Shown piece by piece: positions 55,440-63,768 of a stretch of DNA of 64,000 nucleotides. Source of the stretch: Colwellia psychrerythraea (GTDB taxonomy: Bacteria > Pseudomonadota > Gammaproteobacteria > Enterobacterales > Alteromonadaceae); the NCBI RefSeq assembly GCF_000764225.1, contig NZ_JQED01000047.1, positions 124,001 through 188,000 of the forward strand, in the 5' to 3' direction. Each line of letters begins with the position of its first letter. Position 1 is the first letter of the stretch. Both the position numbers and the translations under genes were made by a program. The notes below the pieces were generated by a model. It was not told the DNA's origin. It saw only the letters and a program-made list of their open reading frames with translations, and did not search any database.

Positions 55440-55742
55440 CTTCTGCATTTGAAAGCCAATTATAGGGCAACACCATCCAGTTAGGCATGTTTGAGTTTGA
55501 TGCAGTAGCTGGTTTTAGAAAAGACAACGGTCCTTGGTTTGGGCCGTTTTCTTTTCTTAGGTAACACAAACTTTTTCACTTTGCCTCGCATCGCTTTGAA
55601 TTTACCCAGGATTGTTCCTAGCTTCACTATAGCGCACCACAGTAATTCATCTTGGATATAGCGCAGTGGTGGTACTCCAGCTTCTTTCGCTATCGGGGTT
55701 TGAAGTCCAATGGTACGAAAAGTTACTCTAAGCAATACAAAA
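55440..55742 (-). pseudogene. IS4-family transposase C-terminal fragment
   Basis: The frame reads LRVTFRTIGLQTPIAKEAGV, then PPLRYIQDELLWCAIVKLGT, FKAMRGKVKKFVLPKKRKRP and KTSYCIKLKHA. The basic ending (KKRKRPKPR...K) is that of IS4-family transposases with the catalytic part missing. It lies next to the IS66 fragment and the candidate Ter sites. Non-functional. Confidence 0.6.
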
Positions 55743-55832
55743 GCAAGGCTACCTTTTAAAGTAAGTTCGGTGGTAATAATTGTGAGCCACTAAAAGTAAT
55801 TTAAACATTTGTAAGCGTATAGGGAACTTCAC

Positions 55833-56240
55833 CTAGCTGCGTTCAATATTCCATGGTAGCAGCGGTTCAAGATTGGTTGGTTGCTCGGCAATATGTTGCA
55901 AGCATCTTGATATATAGTCATGCACGACTAGACCATTGGCCTTAGCAGTTTCAACAAGACTATAGAGAACCGCACTCGCATAAGCACCATTGCAGGTATT
56001 TGAAAACAGCCATGCCTTGCGGCCAATAACAAACGGTTTTATTGCGCGTTCGGCTCTATTGTTATCAATGGATAATCTGCCATCTTCAAGGTAGCACTGG
56101 AATTTATCAAACTGATTTAAGCTGTAACTTATTGCCTCCCCAAGTTTACTTTTGGGTGGGATTTTATCTTTGTGTTTTATTAGGGGTTGTGCGCCCATTT
56201 CATCGAAAAGTCCAAAGTTAGCCTGTAGACCTTGAGACAA
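55833..56240 (-). mobile_element. IS66-family transposase C-terminal fragment
   Basis: A 135-aa frame with the end of an IS66 TnpC: ISYSLNQFDKFQCYLEDGRL, SIDNNRAERAIKPFVIGRKA, WLFSNTCNGAYASAVLYSLV, ETAKANGLVVHDYISRCLQH and EPLLPWN. The DNNRAER motif holds the third catalytic residue. The first 350 or so residues are lost, just where the Tn3 transposon begins. It cannot act alone. Confidence 0.85.
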
Positions 56241-56275
56241 TAGGCCTACAGAGCATCGATATATAAATTAGAATA

Positions 56276-59200
56276 TTAGGCAGCTACCATTGGTTGCTCT
56301 TCGTCCGCTAATGGGTCAAGGTTTTCTAACAGTCTGTCTACACTGATGTTATTTTTCTTTATCCCAAACGTATAATTTCCTGCCAGTTGTATATGCCGCC
56401 ATGCTACCGGTGATAAATTGGCGATCATATTTATAGCATCTTGATTATTTTCAAGCTCAAATTTCTCAATCAGACCTGATAGTAGTGCTGAATTATAATA
56501 GATGATGCAATTTGCTATGATCCTTGCACAATCATTCCATTGATCTATTTGATAGTCCTGGCCACCTCTAAACTGGTTGCCATTAATGGAAGCAATCGCT
56601 CTTCTCAGTTGATGGTAAGCTTCACCACGGTTGAGTGCTTGTTGGACGAACTGCCGTAAGGTTTTGCTATCTACATAATCAAGCATATATTGGCATTTTA
56701 TCAACCGGTCGTATTCGTGAAGCGCTGCCAGTGTCAGGCTGTTTTTTTTATTGTTGGATAGTTTTTTAATGATGGTGCTCTGTGTTGCTGTTTTTCGGCT
56801 CAGTGAACAAATTATCCATTGAATATTTTCCCACTCCCTTTTTATCAGTGCGGTGTTGATCGGTTTCTTTAGCTGCAAAGTCAGTTTGTCTCCGTATTCA
56901 ACTTCAAATATGTCATTGAAGGAATTCTTAAATTTTGCATAACGTGGAGCAAACTGATATCCAAACAAATCCAATATCGCGAAATTTACGTTGTTAACAC
57001 CATGAGTATCGGTGGCCAGTGTCTTAGGCTGGATATCGCTGGTATTGTTATACAGCAAATCAAACGCATGATGCGCTTCATATTCATTAGGCGAAATGAC
57101 TTTTGTGTTTAGCGGAACATGGTTTGATACAAGCGTCAGCGCTGATACACCTTTACCTTTACGGAAATATTTGGCCGAATATCTGGCCCGGAAAGTATTA
57201 ATACGGCAGGCAAACTTTTGACCATCAATACTGCCAAATGGTGCTGCTTCATTTATGGTGTAGTGTTTGAATATAGGAAGTACGGCTAAGGCATCTGATA
57301 TCACGTCGTTGGCATCACTGGTTGTTTCAGGACGAATGTATCCGTCATTGACCGCCCTCAAAACACCAATGGTGCGATCTGAAATTGAAGACATATGATG
57401 TAATCCGTAATTTGATCCGTTACCAAAAACACATGCAAGCAGATCATCGTCCCCGGCTTTGACGCTATGTTTTTTGGAGGCGACATTCTTGAATGCGTTG
57501 AGATAACCCGTTTTTTTATTGACGTAATCCATGATCTCTATGATCCCCATATGTCGGATTTGAGTGTATACCGGATTATCAAGATCATCTTTCCAACGCT
57601 TGTTTGCCAGTGTCCAGGTGAGTTGATTAATACGGGGCTGCCGTTTTACTAAATCATTAGCATCATCATTAATACTGTTACCCAGATGTTTCATAGACAA
57701 ACGCAGTTTTTTCATTAGCCCTGATAACGTTTGATCAATTGGAGTATTGAGTTTGGGTAACCCCGATTTTTGTATAATGATTTCGCTGTCTTTCCATTCG
57801 GTCTGTGGGATCAAATCATCTTCAAGTCTTTTATTATCTGCACTTTCCGTAACATAGATGCTGTTGCTATTTATCAGTTTGGCCACCCTTTGATACAAAT
57901 AATACTCAAACCTTTTTGTATTTACTTTATCATTTTCGAGTAAATATTTCTTGTCCTCGCTGCTGAATAATCGCTGATCAACCGTAGTCAGTTTTTTGTC
58001 TTTATAGAGCTCAGATTTTGATGTTATCAGCTGTGATGCCAGTACCTGCAAGACAGGATCACAATCTATATCAATAGCCATAAACAGAGATCTCATCGAA
58101 TTGGCTATTTTTCGGTATTGCGTATCGATAAATTGCCACTCATAGAGCGTTTTATCAAAGCTGTTTTGATGAAGATGTTTACTGATCAGCCGTAATTCGT
58201 CTTTTGAAATAACGGCAAAGGCATCCTGGCGAATATCACCAAACGCCGTTTTGTCACTGATATCGTCATCCACAAAAAGTTTCAGTATATTGCCGGCACA
58301 TGTTAGTTTGTCCCTTATCACTTCAAGCTCTTCTGCAATGCGCTGTTTCGCGGCAGCTTTGGCAGCCTCTCCCTGTTTACGGGTAACGTATTGAAAGGCG
58401 GTAACCAGTTTATCATTGGTTTCCCGGTAACGAAAAAAAAGATAGCAGGCCATATACAACATGCCTTGCCACTTCGGGTAACGACGAACTTTGTAAACGG
58501 ACTGATGGTGAATAATCGAAGCGTAATAGTTCAGGTTGCCCTGCGATAAGCCCAGCTTCCCGATGAGGTGTTTCACATCCTGATAGATCTCTTTTATGGT
58601 ATTGTGCGTATCTACCTCTTTGGCAAGCTGGGACGGACTAAAGTCTTTGGCTGAGCCTTTGTAGGGAGACAGGCTATTTAAAAGATCTTTGGTATGCAGA
58701 ATTTTTTGCAATTTTTCCTGAGTTGTATCCGGCATATGATAGGAAAGAATATATTCTGTACGTTGTCGCTCACTGGCCAGCACGTTAGTAATGATGCTTT
58801 GCAGCGTTGAGTAGCCTGCCAGACCTGTTCGCTTTTGCCCAAAAAATGCCAGACATTCATCGAAAATGTATTTGGGATAGGTGCAAATAGTGGCAACATC
58901 CCGTAACCTCGCGATTAATTCTTGTTGGTGCTGTTTTGAAAATCGCTCAAACCCTAAAATCGAGTACATTTTTAATATCAATGTTGCTCTGGTGTTTTTC
59001 TTTATCACCGGGTATTTGGGCTTCTTGTCGGGAAAGTACGTCGAATAGATATATTCAACGTCCTGCTTTACATCCCTTAGTTTAAATTTAGGTACCACGG
59101 GTTTTGCCCTGAAATATCCTATCAACAGGATCAAGTATACCCTGGTTTCGATCTTCTCTAACCTTGCCAGGGTGCGTTTAATATCGGGATCTAATGACAA

Positions 59201-59302
59201 GTACTCTTCTCGCTCTGCCTGATTAAATACAGGGCAGGAATAAAGTTCATCAATCTCCTGGTTAGTGAGTATCTGAATTCGGCTTGTTTTTACTTCTTTC
59301 AT
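56276..59302 (-). CDS. tnpA: Tn3-family transposase
   Basis: A 1008-aa transposase of full Tn3 length. N-terminal DNA-binding region: RIQILTNQEIDELYSCPVFN, YILSYHMPDTTQ; the catalytic DDE core includes SDRTIGVLRAVNDGYIRPET, TLATDTHGVNNVNFAILDLF (central Asp) and QALNRGEAYHQLRRAIASIN (Glu). It ends LLENLDPLADEEQPMVAA. It would carry out replicative transposition that gives cointegrates, resolved by the divergent resolvase. The stop is 36 bp from the IS66 fragment and no left terminal repeat is visible, so the transposon is probably immobile on its own. Confidence 0.93.
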   Translation of the reverse strand: MKEVKTSRIQILTNQEIDELYSCPVFNQAEREEYLSLDPDIKRTLARLEKIETRVYLILLIGYFRAKPVVPKFKLRDVKQDVEYIYSTYFPDKKPKYPVIKKNTRATLILKMYSILGFERFSKQHQQELIARLRDVATICTYPKYIFDECLAFFGQKRTGLAGYSTLQSIITNVLASERQRTEYILSYHMPDTTQEKLQKILHTKDLLNSLSPYKGSAKDFSPSQLAKEVDTHNTIKEIYQDVKHLIGKLGLSQGNLNYYASIIHHQSVYKVRRYPKWQGMLYMACYLFFRYRETNDKLVTAFQYVTRKQGEAAKAAAKQRIAEELEVIRDKLTCAGNILKLFVDDDISDKTAFGDIRQDAFAVISKDELRLISKHLHQNSFDKTLYEWQFIDTQYRKIANSMRSLFMAIDIDCDPVLQVLASQLITSKSELYKDKKLTTVDQRLFSSEDKKYLLENDKVNTKRFEYYLYQRVAKLINSNSIYVTESADNKRLEDDLIPQTEWKDSEIIIQKSGLPKLNTPIDQTLSGLMKKLRLSMKHLGNSINDDANDLVKRQPRINQLTWTLANKRWKDDLDNPVYTQIRHMGIIEIMDYVNKKTGYLNAFKNVASKKHSVKAGDDDLLACVFGNGSNYGLHHMSSISDRTIGVLRAVNDGYIRPETTSDANDVISDALAVLPIFKHYTINEAAPFGSIDGQKFACRINTFRARYSAKYFRKGKGVSALTLVSNHVPLNTKVISPNEYEAHHAFDLLYNNTSDIQPKTLATDTHGVNNVNFAILDLFGYQFAPRYAKFKNSFNDIFEVEYGDKLTLQLKKPINTALIKREWENIQWIICSLSRKTATQSTIIKKLSNNKKNSLTLAALHEYDRLIKCQYMLDYVDSKTLRQFVQQALNRGEAYHQLRRAIASINGNQFRGGQDYQIDQWNDCARIIANCIIYYNSALLSGLIEKFELENNQDAINMIANLSPVAWRHIQLAGNYTFGIKKNNISVDRLLENLDPLADEEQPMVAA

Positions 59303-59549
59303 TTTATGTCAATCGTTTTAATAAAAATCAATATATTATAGTGTCATGTAAAGGTAATCGAGATATATACAGCCATGAACTGATCCAGCTGATGATACAA
59401 GACAGTAATCAGTATTCGAAATGCGGTTCACTTTAAGTATACCTTAACAGAACTTCTTGGATCCCTGTGTTATTATAGTCCACTAAATCCTGAATACTAT
59501 GTATAATGGACTAATATAAAGAGACTATATAAAATGGACTATTTCCACA
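59303..59549. promoter_or_regulatory. Probable res site and divergent promoters
   Basis: The 247-bp gap between divergent tnpA and resolvase, the usual place of the Tn3 res site. It contains repeated TATAATGGACT/TAGTCCACTAA words (GTCCACTAAATCCTGAATAC near 59478; ATAATGGACTAATATAAAGA near 59502; ATGGACTATTTCCAC near 59533), likely resolvase-binding half-sites. Confidence 0.55.
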
Positions 59550-60173
59550 ATGAGCAATTTTCGTACTTATGCTTATTTGCGAGCTTCAACAAAAGAGCAA
59601 GATGCTACTCGCGCAAAAGAGGCATTGTTACGGTTTTCCAATGAACATGATTTGGTAATATCTGCATTCTTTGCAGAAAATGAATCCGGAGCAAAATTGC
59701 AAAGGCCAGAATTATTCAGGTTGCTTGAAATAGCCCAAAAAGGCGATGTTGTACTAGTTGAGCAAATAGATCGTATATCCAGATTAAAAGATGATGATTG
59801 GTCTTCTCTCAAGGCCATCATAAAAACAAAAGGTTTAAGGATCGTTTCATTAGATTTACCAACCAGTCATCAGTTTGCAGCCGTTAAAGATAAATTTACA
59901 GAAAGAATGTTGTCAGCTATTAATGATTTGATGCTCGACATGCTGGCAGCAATTGCCCGAAAGGACTATGAAGACCGAAGACGCCGTCAACAGGAAGGTA
60001 TAGCTAAAGCGAAGTCTGAGGGACGATATCGTGGAAGGCCACTCGATTTAGAATTGCAGGAAAAAATTGAAGGTATGTTATTGGATAAAAAATCCTATGA
60101 TTATATTCAGCACATTTTAGGTTGTTCTCGCTCAACAATTTCTAAAGTTTCAAAAAGGTTAAAGTCAGAGTAA
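59550..60173 (+). CDS. tnpR: Tn3-type serine resolvase
   Basis: A 207-aa serine recombinase. Catalytic Ser13 lies in TYAYLRASTKEQDATRAKEA. Further motifs are LVEQIDRISRLKDDDW (the D-R-S-R region), MLDMLAAIARKDYEDRRRRQ (long E helix) and a C-terminal helix-turn-helix (YDYIQHILGCSRSTISKVSK). It resolves cointegrates at res and probably represses tnpA. It is divergent from tnpA, as in Tn3, and followed by a strong hairpin and the right terminal repeat. Confidence 0.9.
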   Translation: MSNFRTYAYLRASTKEQDATRAKEALLRFSNEHDLVISAFFAENESGAKLQRPELFRLLEIAQKGDVVLVEQIDRISRLKDDDWSSLKAIIKTKGLRIVSLDLPTSHQFAAVKDKFTERMLSAINDLMLDMLAAIARKDYEDRRRRQQEGIAKAKSEGRYRGRPLDLELQEKIEGMLLDKKSYDYIQHILGCSRSTISKVSKRLKSE

Positions 60174-60200
60174 CTTACAAAATATAAACAAACTGTCCTC

Positions 60201-60241
60201 TATAGAGACCCTGTAACAGATTTTGTTACAGGGTCTCTATA
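60201..60241. terminator. Perfect 18-bp hairpin after the resolvase
   Basis: TATAGAGACCCTGTAACA, loop GATTT, then its exact complement. Very stable; there is no T-run but the position is right for a terminator that would isolate the transposon from outside transcription. Confidence 0.6.
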
Positions 60242-60267
60242 GCCGCTGCCAAACAATGGATACAGAT

Positions 60268-60305
60268 ATTTACGCGAAAAATGTCGCGTTTATGCACAGA
60301 GCCCC
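60268..60305 (+). repeat. Tn3-type right terminal inverted repeat, 38 bp
   Basis: ATTTACGCGAAAAATGTCGC then GTTTATGCACAGAGCCCC. Read inward it starts GGGG and has 38 bp, the classic length. AATAT follows and may be one copy of the 5-bp target duplication. No matching left end is visible near 56240. Confidence 0.75.
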
Positions 60306-60327
60306 AATATATATACCGACTGCCAAA

Positions 60328-61059
60328 CTAATAACCATACTTAACTTCTGCTTTACTTGCTAATTGACTACGTAAATTATCTTGATATTTCCATGTATCA
60401 AAATTATTTTTAGTTAATCCTCCGTGATCTTCTGTAGTAAATGAATAATCTAACATTTCTTTTATATTAATGATGTCTTTAAAGTTTTCTTGGGTAACAT
60501 CATATTTCCCCCAATATTTTCCTTTACCGTCATAACCACGGTCATATTCTTGACCTTTTATTAAAATATCAGGTAATTCCTTAGCCAAATTAACTATATC
60601 TTCGTTTGCATTCAGTTTGTCCTCAAGATACTTTTTTTCATCTTCAGTAATATCACCTGAAACAACTAACTTATCGTTACTATCAATAGAGAAACCCCAA
60701 TCTTTTTGAGCTAAAGAAGGTGCTGTGTTTTGTAAATCTTTCATAAAGTCTTGATATTTAGGTTGTATTTTTCTAAATTGATTTGTTAATTCTCCAAAAT
60801 CTATTGTCTGTTCCATCTTTACTAAAAGCTCAGATTCAGACTTATGCGCTGTGATACTTAGCGGTCTATCGTATGTATTTTGACTTAAAGGGATATGCTC
60901 ATCTTTATGATAAATATCATTAGCAAATTTTTGCGCTTGCTGCTTATTCATTTTTTCATTTGAGTGGCTATCAGATAAATTTCCCGTATTAACAGGAGCT
61001 GATTTATTTTTTAGCTGTGCTGTTGCGGTATTTGTTAAAATATCAGGAGTTATTTTCAT
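60328..61059 (-). CDS. Hypothetical protein, 243 aa
   Basis: The start at MKITPDILTNTATAQLKNKS has GGAATTT before it and is preferred over an ATG four codons earlier. The protein is hydrophilic with no signal peptide or membrane helix. Pieces: KMNKQQAQKFANDIYHKDEH, ITAHKSESELLVKMEQTIDF, QKDWGFSIDSNDKLVVSGDI, YDGKGKYWGKYDVTQENFKD. The last third has an 'EDKKYLEDKLN' helix and two YWGKY/YD aromatic clusters. Similar proteins are known to me only as hypothetical ones in marine gammaproteobacteria. No function is given. It directly follows the transposon end, so its promoter is at the other side. Confidence 0.55.
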   Translation of the reverse strand: MKITPDILTNTATAQLKNKSAPVNTGNLSDSHSNEKMNKQQAQKFANDIYHKDEHIPLSQNTYDRPLSITAHKSESELLVKMEQTIDFGELTNQFRKIQPKYQDFMKDLQNTAPSLAQKDWGFSIDSNDKLVVSGDITEDEKKYLEDKLNANEDIVNLAKELPDILIKGQEYDRGYDGKGKYWGKYDVTQENFKDIINIKEMLDYSFTTEDHGGLTKNNFDTWKYQDNLRSQLASKAEVKYGY

Positions 61060-61207
61060 ATTAAATTCCATTTATAACGAAAAGCATCTTACTGTTAATA
61101 TTTTTATCGGCTCATAACATAAAAGCTTGATTGTTTTTTATTCATTAGTTTACAGTAAATGAAAAAAAGCTAATAACATAATCGTTATTAGCTTTTGAAA
61201 GTAAGAA

Positions 61208-62623
61208 TTATGAAGGATTACTACTTACTAAATCTTGATCGCATAAATGACCTAGTACAACGTATGGGACATTATCACCGCCAACCCCTAAATCTAAATT
61301 TCCAGTGTTAGGTATTTCTAATCGCCACACACCATAAATTAAATCGGTATCATAGATATTTTTATAACCTAAGCTATATTCCGTATGTTGAAATGTGTAG
61401 CTACCAGAACAGTTACCTAAATTTATAGAGCCTGAAACACGTCCTGCACTATTAGAGATTTTTTCGTAGTTTGTATAATTAATAATATTGTCATTATCAC
61501 TAACATCTTGGTCAACTTTCAACTTAGCTTTTGCTCCTTCAACTGGATGCCCTGTTGAATCTTGCAGCGTTACACCCCAAGTTAAGTTGTGATATGCTTG
61601 TGTTGTTGCATAAGTTGCCTTTACTGCATTAAATGCGGCGTAAGTTACCCTATTTACATTAGACTCACCCGAAACACTATGGTTGGATACGCTAGTAACT
61701 TTAGTGCCAATGGTTAAGTCGTAATCATGTAAAGAATTAACAGGTAAACTAGGGTTAGCTCTTACTCGAATATTAATATTTTGGTTTGGTTGTAAATTAC
61801 CTATCGTTAAATCTGTATTTGTAGCTACTTGCATCCAACCATTATTATAAAACTCTATAATCCACTCATCTAATTGAGCATCTTCAAGTTTGAGTAGAAC
61901 ATCTTGTCCACGTACAGCCGTAAACTGGAAGTAATCTATATCGCTGGCACTATCCATGTTACCAGTTATAGCATGTTGTTTATCTGACAATAAGGTTGAT
62001 GTTGCAACAGTATCATTAAACTCAAAAGCATCTAAATCCGTTGCAACACTAGCACCAAAGTTAAAAGGTGCACCTGTTGTTTCTACAATATTCATGTACC
62101 AATAATAATGACCCGGTTCTGTTAATGCCAAAACACTTTCATTCGCATTACTCGCATTATTAGAACTACCAATTAGGGTGAAAGTATTGTCCAGATTATG
62201 CTTTAAAACGCTTAAGTTAACATTATTATCAACAGCCTGATTGACTAATAAAGCAGTTGTTTTACTTCGTTCTGTTATTTCAAAGTGATAACAAGCGTTT
62301 GTACCTGCTGTTACACCTGATAAAGTATAAAGATTTCCTGTTGAGAGTGTTGGACAAACAGGCGTTATCGCTGTACTTAAAGCTTGTATCTGTGGTGCGG
62401 CTAATACTTGCGATTTTTGAACGGTACTAAATTTTTTTGATTGTTTAACTTTATTAAAATCATCTTTTGACTTTAAAGGGGATAAGTTTAACTGCTTAGA
62501 AAATTATGTTACCTCGCCAGCCGAAATTAAATTATCTTCAGCATTAACTTCATTAGCATGAGCTGATAATGATAATGATAATGATAATGATAAAAGAGAG
62601 AGGTTGAACGTTGATAATTTCAT
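61208..62623 (-). pseudogene. Exported PPC-domain protein with an in-frame stop at codon 40
   Basis: The true ATG is at 62623: MKLSTFNLSLLSLSLSLSLS-AHA is a signal peptide. The frame then reads on for 472 codons, apart from one TAA at codon 40 (just after ISAGEVT). After it come FSKQLNLSPLKSKDDFNKVK and then long, normal protein. A bacterial pre-peptidase C-terminal (PPC) domain is seen: DAFEFNDTVATSTLLSDKQH, GNMDSASDIDYFQFTAVRGQ. The final part has paired Cys residues and a second beta domain. Without readthrough the product is a 39-aa peptide, so it is probably a recent pseudogene. Function unknown. Confidence 0.75.
62564..62593. repeat. Five tandem TGATAA hexamers in a signal-peptide coding region
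   Basis: Five perfect copies of TGATAA (TTATCA on the coding strand), encoding Leu-Ser five times in the hydrophobic core of the signal peptide. Gain or loss of units changes core length by two residues without frameshift. Confidence 0.9.
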
Positions 62624-62935
62624 ATTGTTTAATATCCATATTAAATTGAAAAAGTAAGCATGTTGGATTCAACATACTTCACGTAATATATGGCTAATTT
62701 TTTATAAGAGCAAGAAAATCTTTAATGCGTTGAAAGGTAGTTTCTTCGACCTAAAACCGTATGAGTGAAATCCTCTATTTTCAATTTTTCAAGTCCTTAG
62801 ATTTATTATTAGTTGTTTTATTCGGCAAGCATCGCCAATTTCATTTTGTATACTTTATGATAACTACATTTGACCATTATCAAAACTACTCTCATAATGC
62901 TTTTATCAAAATATCCTAGACTATAAGATATATTT
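62624..62935. other. Gene-free stretch between the PPC gene and the second resolvase
   Basis: About 310 bp of AT-rich DNA with divergent promoters expected at each end. The last part (ATATCCTAGACTATAAGATA) may hold the resolvase promoter or its binding site. No coding frame is seen. Confidence 0.4.
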
Positions 62936-63535
62936 ATGACAAAAATTGGATATGCAAGGGTAAGTTCTACGGGACAAAGTTTGGAAGTGCAACTTGATAA
63001 ATTAAATCAAGTAGGGTGCGATAAAATTTATCATGAAAAGCAAAGTGGTAAAACGGCTGCTCGACCAGAGTTTCAAAAGTGCATGAATTATCTTAGGGAA
63101 GGAGACACTCTCGTAATCACTAGATTAGACCGTCTTGCACGTTCAGTTATTCATTTGTCACAAGTTGCTGAGCGCTTTCAGGAAGAAAGTATTGATCTAG
63201 TGGTAATTGATCAAGCAATTGATACATCAACTCCCACTGGTCGTTTAATGTTTAACATGTTAGCGGCAATCGCAGAGTTTGAAACTGATTTACGCTCAGA
63301 AAGACAACTAGAAGGTATTGCCAAAGCTAAAGAACACGGAGTTAAATTTGGTAGGCCAACAAAAAGAACCGATGAAATGGATTTAGAAATTTATAATAAA
63401 AGGAAAGAAGGCGTATCCATTGGTCGATTGGCAAAAGATTATGACTTAGGATCGGCTACTATTTATAGAGTTTTGAATGATGTACTTGAAAAAATATCAT
63501 CCGAATCAATCGAGAAAGCTAAATTATCTGGTTAG
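62936..63535 (+). CDS. Serine resolvase/invertase, second copy type
   Basis: A 199-aa serine recombinase, distinct from the first resolvase. Catalytic Ser10 in KIGYARVSSTGQSLEVQLDK; LVITRLDRLARSVIHLSQVA; STPTGRLMFNMLAAIAEFET; DLRSERQLEGIAKAKEHGVK with the GRP motif; C-terminal helix-turn-helix VSIGRLAKDYDLGSATIYRV. All parts are intact. A Tn3-type end lies about 30 bp after the stop, so it belonged to a second Tn3-family element, now without an adjoining transposase. It could also invert or resolve other DNA nearby. Confidence 0.9.
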   Translation: MTKIGYARVSSTGQSLEVQLDKLNQVGCDKIYHEKQSGKTAARPEFQKCMNYLREGDTLVITRLDRLARSVIHLSQVAERFQEESIDLVVIDQAIDTSTPTGRLMFNMLAAIAEFETDLRSERQLEGIAKAKEHGVKFGRPTKRTDEMDLEIYNKRKEGVSIGRLAKDYDLGSATIYRVLNDVLEKISSESIEKAKLSG

Positions 63536-63567
63536 GTCGCAGTCATTATTTTATTCAGCTGTAAACC

Positions 63568-63603
63568 CTAATAGCAATTTCGAGGGGATGGGCACCCCCC
63601 CCC
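63568..63603 (+). repeat. Tn3-type terminal inverted repeat, second family (right-end orientation)
   Basis: CTAATAGCAATTTCGAGGGG then ATGGGCACCCCCCCCC. It shares ATTTCGAGGGGATGGGCACC with the end at 48487-48523 and has the same orientation. Read from outside it begins with a G-run. Confidence 0.7.
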
Positions 63604-63660
63604 TAAAGGGAGCGTAGTATTGATACGTTTTATCATGGGTGGCATGATAGATTTCTTCGA

Positions 63661-63694
63661 GACGACAGCTTAAAGTAGGTTTTAAGCTGTCGTC
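63661..63694. terminator. Perfect 14-bp hairpin before the acidic gene's stop
   Basis: GACGACAGCTTAAA, loop of 6, then TTTAAGCTGTCGTC. It lies about 75 bp after the stop of the minus-strand acidic gene and could be its terminator; the tail is not T-rich. Confidence 0.5.
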
Positions 63695-63768
63695 CAACAC
63701 AGATTGTAGAATGATCATCTAGGGTCGGATTTTTTATAACAGACATGTAATTGAAAAGATGCTAAAGC

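Noticed and set aside
55255..55569. 104-aa minus-strand ORF overlapping the candidate Ter sites
   Set aside because: Its sequence crosses the IS4 fragment and the Ter-like words with no start signal or family pattern; taken as chance.
57467..57652. Short plus-strand ORF within the Tn3 transposase
   Set aside because: Antisense shadow of tnpA; no ribosome-binding site or family pattern.
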